From NCBI GenBank assembly GCA_900546455.1, contig URCS01000020.1, positions 1 through 34,083 of the forward strand: DNA of 34,083 nucleotides. Direction: 5' to 3'. Each line of letters begins with the position of its first letter. Position 1 is the stretch's first letter. The notes beneath the pieces are model-generated. The model was not told the origin of the DNA. It did no database searches and saw nothing but the letters and a program-made list of their open reading frames with translations. This document shows, one piece after another, positions 22,447 through 29,359 of this stretch. The DNA is from an uncultured Collinsella sp. (GTDB lineage Bacteria; Actinomycetota; Coriobacteriia; Coriobacteriales; Coriobacteriaceae). The translations under genes were made by a program, and so were the position numbers.

Positions 22447-23172
22447 ATGGAGTACATGCAGGTCAACCGCGCCAACGATCGCGCCGCCAACGAGTTGCGC
22501 CCCGTTAAGCTCACCCGTGGCGTCATGAAGCACGCCCACGGCTCGTGTTTGGCCGAGTTCGGTGACACGCGCGTGCTGTGCGCCGCCACTATCGAGGAGG
22601 GCGTGCCGGGCTGGCGAAAGGGAGCTAAGGCCGGCTGGGTGACCGCGGAATACGCCATGCTGCCGGCGTCGACCGGCAAGCGCTGCAAGCGCGAGCACGC
22701 CAACCGCAAGGGTCGCTCCATGGAGATCGAGCGCCTCATTGGCCGCAGCCTGCGTACCGTTGTCAACATGAAGGCGCTCGGCGAGTACACCGTCACCGTC
22801 GACTGCGATGTGATTCAGGCCGATGGCGGCACGCGTACAGCGAGCATCACCGGCGCCTGGGTGGCGCTGCACGACGCCCTCGCCATGTGGGTCGAGGCGG
22901 GCAAGATCGAGCGCATCCCGCTTATCGGCCAGGTGGCTGCCATCTCCATGGGCGTTGTCGACGGCAATACGCTGCTTGACCTCGATTATTCCGAGGACAG
23001 TCACGCCGAGGTCGACATGAACCTCGTCGCCACCGACACCGGCGAGATGATCGAGCTCCAGGGCACCGGCGAGCAGGCGCCCTTTGACCGCAAGCGCCTC
23101 AACGCCCTGCTCGACCTGGGCGACAAGGGTATCGCCGAGCTCATCGAGCTTCAGCGCCAAGCCATCGCCTAA
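22447..23172 (+). CDS. rph: Ribonuclease PH
   Basis: A phosphate-dependent 3'-5' exoribonuclease that trims tRNA and other RNA 3' ends. The 241-residue protein has RPVKLTRGVMKHAHGSCLAEFGDTRVLCAATIEE, then VTAEYAMLP and KGRSMEIERLIGRSLR, the phosphate-site region. VDCDVIQADGGTRTASITGAWVAL and the ending DKGIAELIELQRQAI are also conserved. AAAGGAAA precedes the ATG. The rph-rdgB pair is a common bacterial arrangement and is kept here. Directly at the stop codon begins a 10-bp hairpin. Confidence 0.97.
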   Translation: MEYMQVNRANDRAANELRPVKLTRGVMKHAHGSCLAEFGDTRVLCAATIEEGVPGWRKGAKAGWVTAEYAMLPASTGKRCKREHANRKGRSMEIERLIGRSLRTVVNMKALGEYTVTVDCDVIQADGGTRTASITGAWVALHDALAMWVEAGKIERIPLIGQVAAISMGVVDGNTLLDLDYSEDSHAEVDMNLVATDTGEMIELQGTGEQAPFDRKRLNALLDLGDKGIAELIELQRQAIA

Positions 23173-23204
23173 CCTGCCAAAAGGGACAGGTTTATTTTGG
23201 TAGG
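23173..23204. repeat. Stop-codon-abutting hairpin with GGGACAGGTT loop (copy 1)
   Basis: CCTGCCAAAA (23173-23182) pairs with TTTTGGTAGG (23195-23204), one pair being G-U, around the loop GGGACAGGTTTA. The stem starts at the first base after the rph stop. The same loop core recurs at 30929-30961 with a different stem. Confidence 0.65.
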
Positions 23205-23312
23205 TTTTATCTGCTGAAATGCTGCGTTGAAAGGTCCGATCGCCTGAGAGGGGAGGGGTCAAGTGCCCAAACGCCCCTCACGCGGCTTGCTATAGAGACA
23301 AGGAGGCCAGTT

Positions 23313-23954
23313 ATGGCACTTGAGAAGATTGACATCGACACCCTCGACCCGGCGGCGACCATCGTCGTGGCAACGGGCAACGCCCATAAGCTCACCGAGA
23401 TCGAGGCCATTTTGGGCAAGGTCATGCCCGAGGTGCGCTTTGTGGCGCTCGGCCAGCTGGGTGATTTTGAGGATCCCGAGGAAAACGGCACGACGTTTTT
23501 GGAGAACGCCATCATCAAGGCCCAAGCCGCGGTTGAGGAGACGGGCCTTATGGCCATTGCCGACGATTCGGGCTTGGTCGTTGATGCCCTGGACGGCGAG
23601 CCGGGCGTGTATAGCGCGCGCTATGCGGGCGTGCACGGCGACGATGCCGCCAACAACGCCAAGCTGCTCGTTAACCTGGAAGGCGTGGCCGACGAGGATC
23701 GCACCGCGCGCTTTATGAGCGTCGTTGCGCTCATCGACACGGACGGTTTGGTCACCTATGGTGAGGGCGCCTGCGAGGGCACTATCGCACACGAGGGCCG
23801 CGGCGATCACGGCTTTGGCTACGACCCGCTGTTCCTGCCGGTCGACACGCCGGGCAAGACCATGGCCGAGCTGACGGCTGACGAGAAGAACGCCATCAGC
23901 CATCGTTTCCACGCGCTCGAGCATCTGTCCGCCAAGCTGACGGGCGAGGAGTAG
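23313..23954 (+). CDS. rdgB: XTP/dITP pyrophosphatase (RdgB/HAM1)
   Basis: House-cleaning enzyme that hydrolyses deaminated purine triphosphates (XTP, ITP, dITP) to monophosphates. The 213-residue protein has VATGNAHKLTEIEAIL, NAIIKAQAAVEETG, the metal and base site ADDSGLVVDALDGEPGVYSARYAG, GFGYDPLF and the C-terminal EKNAISHRFHAL. The AAGGAGG ribosome site makes the start certain. About 20 residues at the N-terminus precede the first strand. It lies 3 nt upstream of dtd. Confidence 0.97.
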   Translation: MALEKIDIDTLDPAATIVVATGNAHKLTEIEAILGKVMPEVRFVALGQLGDFEDPEENGTTFLENAIIKAQAAVEETGLMAIADDSGLVVDALDGEPGVYSARYAGVHGDDAANNAKLLVNLEGVADEDRTARFMSVVALIDTDGLVTYGEGACEGTIAHEGRGDHGFGYDPLFLPVDTPGKTMAELTADEKNAISHRFHALEHLSAKLTGEE

Positions 23955-23957
23955 GCC

Positions 23958-24404
23958 GTGCGTGCGGTGGTGCAGCGCGTACTCAACGCCGGCGTGACGG
24001 TCGACGGCGAGTGCGTGGGCCGCATTGGACGCGGCTACCTGGTGCTGCTGGGTGTGGGCCATGGCGATACGCGTGCCGAGGCCGATAAGCTGTGGGGCAA
24101 GCTCCGCGGGCTGCGCATCAACGAGGACGAGAACGGCAAGACCAACTTGGCGCTTGCCGATGTCGACGGTGAGGTGCTCGTGGTGTCGCAGTTCACGCTG
24201 TTCGCTGACTGCCGCCACGGTCGCCGCCCATCGTTTACGGATGCCGGCGCGCCCGATGTTGCCAACGAGCTCTACGAGTACTTCCTGACGCTCGTTCGCC
24301 AAGATGTCGAACACGTGGCGCACGGCATTTTTGGCGCCGATATGAAAGTCGACTTGGTCAACGACGGCCCATTCACCATCGTCTTGGACACCGATAACCT
24401 TTAG
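23958..24404 (+). CDS. dtd: D-aminoacyl-tRNA deacylase
   Basis: Removes D-amino acids mis-attached to tRNA. The 148-residue protein has MRAVVQRVLNAGVTVDGE, the active-site SQFTLFAD and the C-terminal NDGPFT, the two family signatures. The GTG start lies 3 nt after the rdgB stop and uses the GGCGAGGAG at the end of rdgB as ribosome site, so translation of the two is coupled. It closes the murE-dtd run; a 12-bp hairpin begins at the very next base after its stop. Confidence 0.96.
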   Translation: MRAVVQRVLNAGVTVDGECVGRIGRGYLVLLGVGHGDTRAEADKLWGKLRGLRINEDENGKTNLALADVDGEVLVVSQFTLFADCRHGRRPSFTDAGAPDVANELYEYFLTLVRQDVEHVAHGIFGADMKVDLVNDGPFTIVLDTDNL

Positions 24405-24432
24405 GTTACGCGGTTTTACCAAACCGCGTAAC
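24405..24432. repeat. Stop-codon-abutting GTTACGCGGTT hairpin (copy 1)
   Basis: GTTACGCGGTTT / TACC / AAACCGCGTAAC is a perfect 12-bp stem starting one base after the dtd stop. No T-run follows. Almost the same hairpin follows lysS at 28922-28948. Confidence 0.75.
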
Positions 24433-24455
24433 AACTGGTCATGCGAGATTGTCGT

Positions 24456-24484
24456 CTGGTACGTATTCGAGACCGGGCTTTTTT
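24456..24484 (+). terminator. Weak terminator-like hairpin with T-run
   Basis: CTGGT (24456-24460) can pair with ACCGG (24472-24476) using one G-U pair, followed closely by six Ts (24479-24484). The stem is short, so only the T-run makes it terminator-like. Confidence 0.35.
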
Positions 24485-24490
24485 AGCTAC

Positions 24491-24520
24491 TTGCGTATGG
24501 CCACAACAGGGTGCTATAGT
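24491..24520 (+). promoter_or_regulatory. Promoter of the veg-like gene
   Basis: TTGCGT (24491-24496) and TATAGT (24515-24520) are separated by 18 nt, 68 nt before the start codon. The -10 is strong. Confidence 0.7.
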
Positions 24521-24540
24521 ATTAGAGTTTTGTCTATCTT

Positions 24541-24560
24541 AGGGGTATTATCCCCTTTTT
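24541..24560 (+). terminator. Small leader hairpin with T-run (possible attenuator)
   Basis: AGGGG / TATTAT / CCCCT followed by Ts lies between the promoter and the start of the veg-like gene. It is a weak 5-bp intrinsic-terminator shape inside a 5' leader, so it could attenuate transcription. Confidence 0.5.
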
Positions 24561-24587
24561 GAATTGCACCTTCTGGAGGCCCTGTTC

Positions 24588-24884
24588 ATGGAAGAGATGG
24601 AAGTCAATCACGTCGACGACATCCACGAGAAGCTGACCGATATGGTGGGCGATCGCGTCAAGGTGAAGGCCAACATGGGCCGCACCCGCGTTGTCGAGCG
24701 CATGGGCACCATCAAGAGCGTCCACCCCGCCGTCTTTATCGTCGAGGTCGACGAGCGTCGCGGTCGCAAGTCGCGTCAGTCCTACCAGTACATCGATGTC
24801 CTCACCGGTCAGGTCGAGCTGTTCGACCCCGAGAGCGGCGAGCATATCTTTACCCCGCTCGGCAATCAGCTCGAGGAGCATTAA
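24588..24884 (+). CDS. Veg-like protein (DUF1021 family)
   Basis: A 98-residue small soluble protein matching Bacillus subtilis Veg in layout. GDRVKVKANMGRTRVVERMGTIKSVHPAVFIVEVDE aligns with the Veg core, and SYQYIDVLTGQVELF with its C-terminal strand. Veg promotes biofilm formation in Bacillus, but its biochemical role is unsettled. The frame can be opened at a TTG (24564), but ATG 24588 with TGGAGG 8 nt upstream is clearly better. ispE follows after 2 nt; veg near ispE is also the Bacillus order, which supports the call. The leader has a promoter and a small terminator-like hairpin. Confidence 0.85.
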   Translation: MEEMEVNHVDDIHEKLTDMVGDRVKVKANMGRTRVVERMGTIKSVHPAVFIVEVDERRGRKSRQSYQYIDVLTGQVELFDPESGEHIFTPLGNQLEEH

Positions 24885-24886
24885 CG

Positions 24887-25783
24887 GTGACCGATTGGTC
24901 CCTGACTCTTTCCGCGCCGGCAAAGATTAACCTCTACCTGGGGGTTCATACCGAGCGCGATGACCGCGGCTACCACAGGGTCGATTCCCTGATGGCGGCC
25001 GTCGGTCTTTCCGATACCGTGACGGTCACGCCGGCGCAGGCGCTGACCGTCCAGACGGTTCCGGCATCAGATTTTCCCATGCAAAAGAATACGGCGTATC
25101 GGGCTGCGGTTGCTATGGCCGAGCATTATGGTCGCGAGGCAAACATCTGCGTGACGATTGAGAAGCGCATTCCATTGTGCGCCGGCTTGGGCGGCCCCTC
25201 GACGGATGCGGCCGCGGTCATTGTCGCCTTGGCGGAGCTCTGGGGCATTGATCGCACCGACCCAGCGCTCGACGATATTGCGCGAGGCATTGGTGCTGAC
25301 GTCCCGTTCTTTTTGCACGCGAGTCCTGCGTTCTACGTAGGTGGGGGGGACGTGCTGGCAACTGAGTACCCCGCGCTGCCCGCGACGCCCGTCGTGCTGG
25401 TCAAGCCGCGCGAGGCAAGTGTTTCGACAATTGAAGCCTATCGACGTTTTGACGAGGCCTCGGTGCCTGCGGACAAGCCCGGCGCGATAGCTTCTGCCTT
25501 GCGTGCTGGTGATGCCGAGACGGCATATGCACTCATCCATAACAACCTTGGTGTCATTTCCGCACAGATGGAGTCGCAGATTCAAACGGTTCTCGACTGG
25601 CTGCGTAAACAGGACGGAACCGTTGCTGTAGATGTGTGCGGATCGGGTGCCTGCTCGTTTGCCATTTGCGACACCGCTGCCACGGCCGAAAGGCTTGCCG
25701 ATGCTGCCCAGCAAAATGGCTGGTGGGCCTGCGCGACTGAGCTTATTCCCAACACGGTTCAAATCGACGCGCCAAAGAAATAA
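24887..25783 (+). CDS. ispE: 4-diphosphocytidyl-2-C-methyl-D-erythritol kinase
   Basis: The ATP-dependent GHMP kinase of the MEP isoprenoid pathway. LSAPAKINLYLGVHTERDDRGYHRVDSLM is the N-terminal substrate motif; PLCAGLGGPSTDAAAVIVAL is the ATP-binding GHMP loop, with GP in place of the common GG or GS; GADVPFFLHA follows. The C-terminal VDVCGSGACSFAI is the third GHMP motif. Length 298 is typical. The GTG start lies 2 nt after the veg-like gene, using its terminal GAGGAG as ribosome site. The gene implies that isoprenoids are made through MEP in this organism. Confidence 0.96.
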   Translation: MTDWSLTLSAPAKINLYLGVHTERDDRGYHRVDSLMAAVGLSDTVTVTPAQALTVQTVPASDFPMQKNTAYRAAVAMAEHYGREANICVTIEKRIPLCAGLGGPSTDAAAVIVALAELWGIDRTDPALDDIARGIGADVPFFLHASPAFYVGGGDVLATEYPALPATPVVLVKPREASVSTIEAYRRFDEASVPADKPGAIASALRAGDAETAYALIHNNLGVISAQMESQIQTVLDWLRKQDGTVAVDVCGSGACSFAICDTAATAERLADAAQQNGWWACATELIPNTVQIDAPKK

Positions 25784-25832
25784 AAATTTCTCTAGCACGC
25801 GGCGAAAATCTTTGTTACTATAGTCGAGCTAA

Positions 25833-25909
25833 CGGGTTGTGGCTCAGTTTGGTAGAGCACTGCGTTCGGGACGCAGGGGTCGCTGGTTCAAATCCAGTCA
25901 ACCCGACCA
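25833..25909 (+). tRNA. tRNA-Pro (anticodon CGG)
   Basis: A 77-nt cloverleaf with acceptor CGGGTTG pairing with CAACCCG, discriminator A and encoded CCA. The D-arm contains GCTCAGTTTGGTAGAGC, the anticodon stem CTGCG/CGCAG has the loop TTCGGGA, giving CGG, and the T-arm is CTGGTTCAAATCCAG. A TACTATAGT -10-like stretch (25817-25825) precedes it. A perfect terminator follows. Confidence 0.96.
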
Positions 25910-25920
25910 GAGCATGAGGA

Positions 25921-25948
25921 GGGACCGCTTCTTGCGGTCCCTTTTTTT
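25921..25948 (+). terminator. Intrinsic terminator after tRNA-Pro
   Basis: GGGACCGC / TTCTT / GCGGTCCC followed by seven Ts: 8-bp GC-rich stem, 11 nt after the tRNA. Confidence 0.95.
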
Positions 25949-25956
25949 AGCTAGTG

Positions 25957-25985
25957 TTGTGATACCGCGATACCCGCGGTATACT
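25957..25985 (+). promoter_or_regulatory. tatA promoter with an internal palindromic operator candidate
   Basis: TTGTGA (25957-25962) and TATACT (25980-25985) are exactly 17 nt apart. The spacer and part of the -10 form a perfect 8-bp inverted repeat: ATACCGCG (25962-25969), ATACC, CGCGGTAT (25975-25982). A protein bound there would block RNA polymerase, so repressor control is plausible. Confidence 0.7.
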
Positions 25986-26021
25986 CATTCGAGCTTGTCT
26001 CGCTGTATTGTGGAGGTCTAC

Positions 26022-26297
26022 ATGTTTGGACTGAGGGCTCCTGAGCTCATCATTATTCTCGTCGTTGTCCTGATTATCTTCGGGCCCAAGAACCTGCCGA
26101 AGCTCGGCAAGTCCCTCGGCTCTACCGTCAAGAATATCCGTGAGGGTATGGAGGGCGACGATAAGGCCGAGACCAAGCAGGCCGAGGAGGTCGTGGTCGA
26201 GCAGTCCGAGGAGGACAAGGAGATCGCTGAGCTCGAGGCCAAGCTCGCTGCTGCCAAGAAGAAGCAGGCAGAGGACAGCGACGCGGACGCAGAGTAG
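26022..26297 (+). CDS. tatA: Twin-arginine translocase subunit TatA
   Basis: A 91-residue pore-forming subunit of the Tat pathway, which exports folded proteins. One N-terminal transmembrane helix (about residues 6-22, LRAPELIIILVVVLIIFG) ends in the FGPKNLPKLG hinge. An amphipathic helix follows (SLGSTVKNIREGME), then a long acidic and lysine-rich tail (about 45-91). TatA with FGPxxLP is diagnostic, although TatA and TatB are sometimes hard to separate; tatC is not in the window. ATG 26022 is chosen for the TGGAGG ribosome site; the longer frame would read through tRNA-Pro. It has its own promoter and terminator. Confidence 0.93.
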   Translation: MFGLRAPELIIILVVVLIIFGPKNLPKLGKSLGSTVKNIREGMEGDDKAETKQAEEVVVEQSEEDKEIAELEAKLAAAKKKQAEDSDADAE

Positions 26298-26322
26298 TCC
26301 CATCCCTTTGGGGTGAGCACCT

Positions 26323-26355
26323 GACCGGCTTGCCCGCAGGCTAGCCGGTCTTTTT
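26323..26355 (+). terminator. Intrinsic terminator after tatA
   Basis: GACCGGCT (26323-26330) pairs with AGCCGGTC (26343-26350), 12-nt loop, followed by five Ts. Confidence 0.88.
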
Positions 26356-26403
26356 CGTTTTGTTGACAGTTGATTGTTTGATCAGAGTTGGGGAGATATC
26401 CGT

Positions 26404-26874
26404 ATGGACGCAAGCCAGATCGTACTGACCGCTGAGGGCCGCCAGAAGCTCGTCGAGGAGCTCGCTTGGCGTGAGGGCGATTACGCCAAGGAGATCGTCG
26501 AGGACATCAAGGAAGCCCGCGCGTTCGGCGACCTTTCGGAGAACTCCGAGTACGACGCCGCTAAGGACAAGCAGGCCCAGAATGCTGCTCGTATCGCCGA
26601 GATCCAGGCCATTCTTGCCAACGCTCAGGTTGCTGCCACCACGGGCGACCTGACCGTCTCCATCGGTTCCACCGTTTCGCTGATTGATCCCAACGGCGAG
26701 GTCATGGAAGTCACGCTCGTCGGTACCACCGAGACCAACTCGCTCGAGCACAAGATTTCCAACGAGTCTCCGGTCGGTCACGCCATCATTGGTCACGGCG
26801 AGGGCGATTCCGTCGAGGTCGTTACGCCTTCCGGCAAGACTCGCGTCTACACCATCGCCAAGATCGCACGCTAG
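26404..26874 (+). CDS. greA: Transcription elongation factor GreA
   Basis: Rescues backtracked RNA polymerase by stimulating transcript cleavage. The N-terminal coiled coil contains the acidic tip RAFGDLSENSEYDAAKDKQ, with the conserved Asp and Glu that enter the polymerase channel. The C-terminal globular domain has GSTVSLIDPNG, ISNESPVGHAIIGHGEGDSVEV and TPSGKTRVYTI. Length 156 is normal. ATG 26404, with GGGGAG upstream, is preferred over the earlier in-frame start at 26374. A TTGACA (26363-26368) lies upstream but without a good -10 at the right distance. lysS follows after a terminator-like hairpin, so readthrough may link the two. Confidence 0.97.
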   Translation: MDASQIVLTAEGRQKLVEELAWREGDYAKEIVEDIKEARAFGDLSENSEYDAAKDKQAQNAARIAEIQAILANAQVAATTGDLTVSIGSTVSLIDPNGEVMEVTLVGTTETNSLEHKISNESPVGHAIIGHGEGDSVEVVTPSGKTRVYTIAKIAR

Positions 26875-26902
26875 ACCACGGTCCCGCGTAAAGGTATGTT
26901 TT

Positions 26903-26940
26903 CGCTCCCTGGGACCGAATCCTGGGGAGCGTTTTAGTTT
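26903..26940 (+). terminator. Hairpin with T-run between greA and lysS
   Basis: CGCTCCC (26903-26909) pairs with GGGAGCG (26925-26931), followed by TTTTAGTTT. It ends only about 14 nt before the lysS start, so it could act as an attenuator of readthrough transcription into lysS. Confidence 0.75.
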
Positions 26941-26953
26941 GAGGAGCTAACTT

Positions 26954-28918
26954 ATGGCAGAGAACCAGAACGCCGCCGATCAGGCATCGACGCTCAACGA
27001 CGAGCGCGCCACCCGCCTGGTCAAGCGCGCCGCCCTGTTCGAGGCGGGCCAGAACCCCTATCCTGAGCACTCTGAGCTTGAGGACTACGTCGCCGATATC
27101 GAGGCTAAGTACGCCGATCTTGCCGATGGTGAGGACACCGAGGATGTCGTGAAGATTGCCGGCCGTGTGGTCGCCAAGCGCGGTCAGGGCAAGATCATGT
27201 TCATCGTCGTGCGCGATGCGACTGCCGAGATTCAACTGTTCTGCCGCATCAACGACATGGACGAGGCTGCCTGGAATACGCTCAAGGCCCTCGACCTGGG
27301 CGACATCCTGGGCGTGACCGGCGTGGTCGTGCGCACCAAGCGCGGCCAGCTTTCCGTTGCCCCTGAGAGCGCGACCCTGCTTTCCAAGGCCGTTCGTCCG
27401 CTGCCCGAGAAGTTCCACGGTCTTTCCGACAAGGAGACCCGCTATCGCCAGCGCTATGTCGACCTGATCGCCAACGACGACGTTCGTGAGACCTTCCGTA
27501 AGCGTTCGCAGATTCTCTCCACCTTCCGTCGCTTTATGGAGTCCGACGGCTACATGGAGGTCGAGACCCCCATCCTGCAGACCATCCAGGGTGGTGCCAC
27601 GGCCAAGCCGTTCATTACCCACTTCAACGCGCTCGATCAGGAGTGCTACCTGCGTATTGCCACCGAGCTGCACCTCAAGCGCTGCATCGTCGGTGGTTTT
27701 GAGCGCGTGTTCGAGATCGGCCGCATCTTCCGTAACGAGGGCATGGACCTTACCCACAACCCCGAGTTCACCACGATGGAGGCCTACCGTGCCTTCTCCG
27801 ACCTCGAGGGCATGAAGGCGCTCGCCCAGGGTGTCATTAAGGCGGCTAACAAGGCCATCGGCAACCCCGAGGTCATCGAGTACCAGGGCCAGACCATCGA
27901 CCTTTCTGGTGAGTGGGCCAGCCGTCCCATGACCGACATCGTCTCCGACGTGCTCGGCAAGCAGGTCACCATCGACACGCCGGTCGAGGAGCTTGCTGCC
28001 GCCGCGCGCGAGAAGGGCCTGGAGATTAAGCCCGAGTGGACCGCCGGCAAGATTATCGCCGAGATCTACGATGAGCTGGGCGAGGACACCATCGTCAACC
28101 CCACGTTCGTGTGCGATTACCCCATCGAGGTCAGCCCGCTTGCCAAGCGCTTTGAGGACGACCCGCGCCTGACGCACCGCTTTGAGCTGGTTATTGCCGG
28201 TCACGAGTACGCCAACGCGTTCTCTGAGCTCAACGACCCGGTCGACCAGGCCGAGCGCTTTGCCGCTCAGATGGCCGAGAAGGCCGGCGGTGACGACGAG
28301 GCCATGGAGTACGACGAGGACTACGTGCGCGCCCTCGAGTACGGTATGCCTCCCGCGGGCGGCATTGGCATTGGTATCGACCGCGTGGTCATGCTGCTTA
28401 CTAACCAGGCTTCTATCCGCGACGTCCTGCTGTTCCCGCACATGAAGCCCGAGAAGGGTTTCCAGTCCGGTGCCGCTGCCGCCAAGGCTGCCGAGGCCGG
28501 CAACGCCGCGAGCCCATTCGTTACGTCGCTTAAGCCCACGCTCGATTACTCCAAGATCGCCGTTGAGCCGCTGTTTGAGGAGTTCGTCGACTTTGATACC
28601 TTCTCCAAGAGCGATTTCCGCGCTGTGAAGGTCAAGGCATGCGAGGCCGTCAAGAAGTCCAAGAAGCTGCTGAACTTTACGCTCGACGACGGTACCGGTA
28701 CCGACCGCACTATCCTCTCCGGTATTCACGCTTATTACGAGCCCGAGGACCTGGTCGGCAAGACCTTGCTCGCCATCACCAACCTGCCTCCGCGCAAGAT
28801 GATGGGTATTCCCAGCTGCGGCATGCTGATCAGCGCTGTCCACGAGGAGGAGGGCGAGGAGCGCCTCAACCTGATCCAGCTCGACGCCTCCATCCCCGCC
28901 GGCGCAAAGATGTACTAA
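26954..28918 (+). CDS. lysS: Lysyl-tRNA synthetase, class II, with C-terminal tRNA-binding domain
   Basis: Charges tRNA-Lys with lysine. An N-terminal OB-fold anticodon-binding domain (about residues 57-165, KIAGRVVAKRGQGKIMFIVVRD) is followed by the class II catalytic core: motif 2 FEIGRIFRNEG (from 253) and motif 3 GGIGIGIDR (469-477). Standard bacterial LysRS ends near residue 500. Here a linker rich in alanine (about 500-520) leads to a second OB-fold domain (about 545-654) whose KVKACEAVKKSKKLLNFTLDDG, ILSGIHAYYEPEDLVGK and NLPPRKMMGIPSCGMLISA match the Trbp111/EMAPII domain usually found at the C-terminus of MetRS. It probably improves tRNA affinity. The ATG follows GAGGAG. A hairpin and a strong terminator follow. 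Confidence 0.96.
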   Translation: MAENQNAADQASTLNDERATRLVKRAALFEAGQNPYPEHSELEDYVADIEAKYADLADGEDTEDVVKIAGRVVAKRGQGKIMFIVVRDATAEIQLFCRINDMDEAAWNTLKALDLGDILGVTGVVVRTKRGQLSVAPESATLLSKAVRPLPEKFHGLSDKETRYRQRYVDLIANDDVRETFRKRSQILSTFRRFMESDGYMEVETPILQTIQGGATAKPFITHFNALDQECYLRIATELHLKRCIVGGFERVFEIGRIFRNEGMDLTHNPEFTTMEAYRAFSDLEGMKALAQGVIKAANKAIGNPEVIEYQGQTIDLSGEWASRPMTDIVSDVLGKQVTIDTPVEELAAAAREKGLEIKPEWTAGKIIAEIYDELGEDTIVNPTFVCDYPIEVSPLAKRFEDDPRLTHRFELVIAGHEYANAFSELNDPVDQAERFAAQMAEKAGGDDEAMEYDEDYVRALEYGMPPAGGIGIGIDRVVMLLTNQASIRDVLLFPHMKPEKGFQSGAAAAKAAEAGNAASPFVTSLKPTLDYSKIAVEPLFEEFVDFDTFSKSDFRAVKVKACEAVKKSKKLLNFTLDDGTGTDRTILSGIHAYYEPEDLVGKTLLAITNLPPRKMMGIPSCGMLISAVHEEEGEERLNLIQLDASIPAGAKMY

Positions 28919-28921
28919 CTT

Positions 28922-28948
28922 GTTACGCGGTTCTACGAACCGCGTAAC
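28922..28948. repeat. GTTACGCGGTT hairpin (copy 2)
   Basis: GTTACGCGGTTC / TAC / GAACCGCGTAAC is a perfect 12-bp stem starting 3 nt after the lysS stop. It shares 11 of 12 stem bases with the hairpin after dtd. No T-run follows. Confidence 0.75.
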
Positions 28949-28996
28949 GGCTCGACGCTGCGCGGGCCGCATTTGGACAATCTGACGTTCAACTTC

Positions 28997-29030
28997 AAGG
29001 GCGCGACCAAAAGGTCAGCGCCCTTTCGTT
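28997..29030 (+). terminator. Terminator downstream of lysS
   Basis: AAGGGCGC (28997-29004) pairs with GCGCCCTT (29018-29025), and GACC/GGTC extend the stem inside around AAAA with a one-base bulge. TCGTTT follows. This is the likely end of the lysS transcript. Confidence 0.85.
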
Positions 29031-29359
29031 TCACGTCACCTTGTCACAAATGCGACCCGCTCGCTGACTTATGCTCAACCTGCGGCGCCATTTTTCTTGA
29101 AGGCACCTTGCTCGCTCTGGCGGGCTTTCGCTGTCCGTCCTCTATCTGCGGTGTTGCCCTGGTTGGCACTTAGGGACGTTCCTTTTCTGCCGGCACTTGG
29201 GGACAGTCCTTGTCGAGTTACTGGTAGTCATTGGGGACGTTATTAAACGACTACCCACGGCTATTGCGCACATGGCTCGCATGACAGCCGTCTCTTTTAT
29301 GTTTCCTTTAGCCGTTGCTGCCTAGGATGGGGGTTAGTCGGTAGGAAGGGAGCGTCTAT
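29031..29359. other. Gene-free gap before the ThrE-type exporter
   Basis: I see no credible gene. A 66-codon cysteine-containing frame (28973-29173) has no ribosome site and overlaps the lysS terminator. The gap contains three GGGAC-type repeats (29165-29255) and, near the exporter start, only GC-poor leader sequence without a clear promoter. Confidence 0.6.
29165..29255. repeat. Cluster of three GGGAC-core short repeats
   Basis: Two direct 20-nt repeats, GGCACTTAGGGACGTTCCTT (29165-29184) and GGCACTTGGGGACAGTCCTT (29192-29211), differ at three positions. A third copy, ATTGGGGACGTTATT, sits inside a hairpin formed by GGTAGTC (29223-29229) and GACTACC (29249-29255). The core resembles the loops of the hairpins at 23173 and 30929. 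Confidence 0.65.

Noticed and set aside
20434..23262. 942-codon minus-strand open frame across the HAD, murI and rph genes
   Set aside because: It is antisense to three well-recognised genes and matches no protein family I know; stop-poor antisense frames are expected in high-GC DNA.
25839..26021. Extension of the tatA frame through tRNA-Pro and its terminator
   Set aside because: It would read across a tRNA gene and an intrinsic terminator; ATG 26022 has TGGAGG and gives the normal TatA N-terminus.
26822..28972. 716-codon minus-strand open frame opposite lysS
   Set aside because: Antisense shadow of lysS with repetitive Gly/Val/Asp/Leu composition.
28973..29173. 66-codon frame with several cysteines after lysS
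   Set aside because: Lacks a ribosome site, overlaps the lysS terminator and shows no clear motif despite CHKC and CSTC pairs.
29165..29255. CRISPR array
   Set aside because: Only two imperfect 20-nt repeats and one divergent copy with a 7-nt gap between the first two; no spacers of uniform length and no cas genes.
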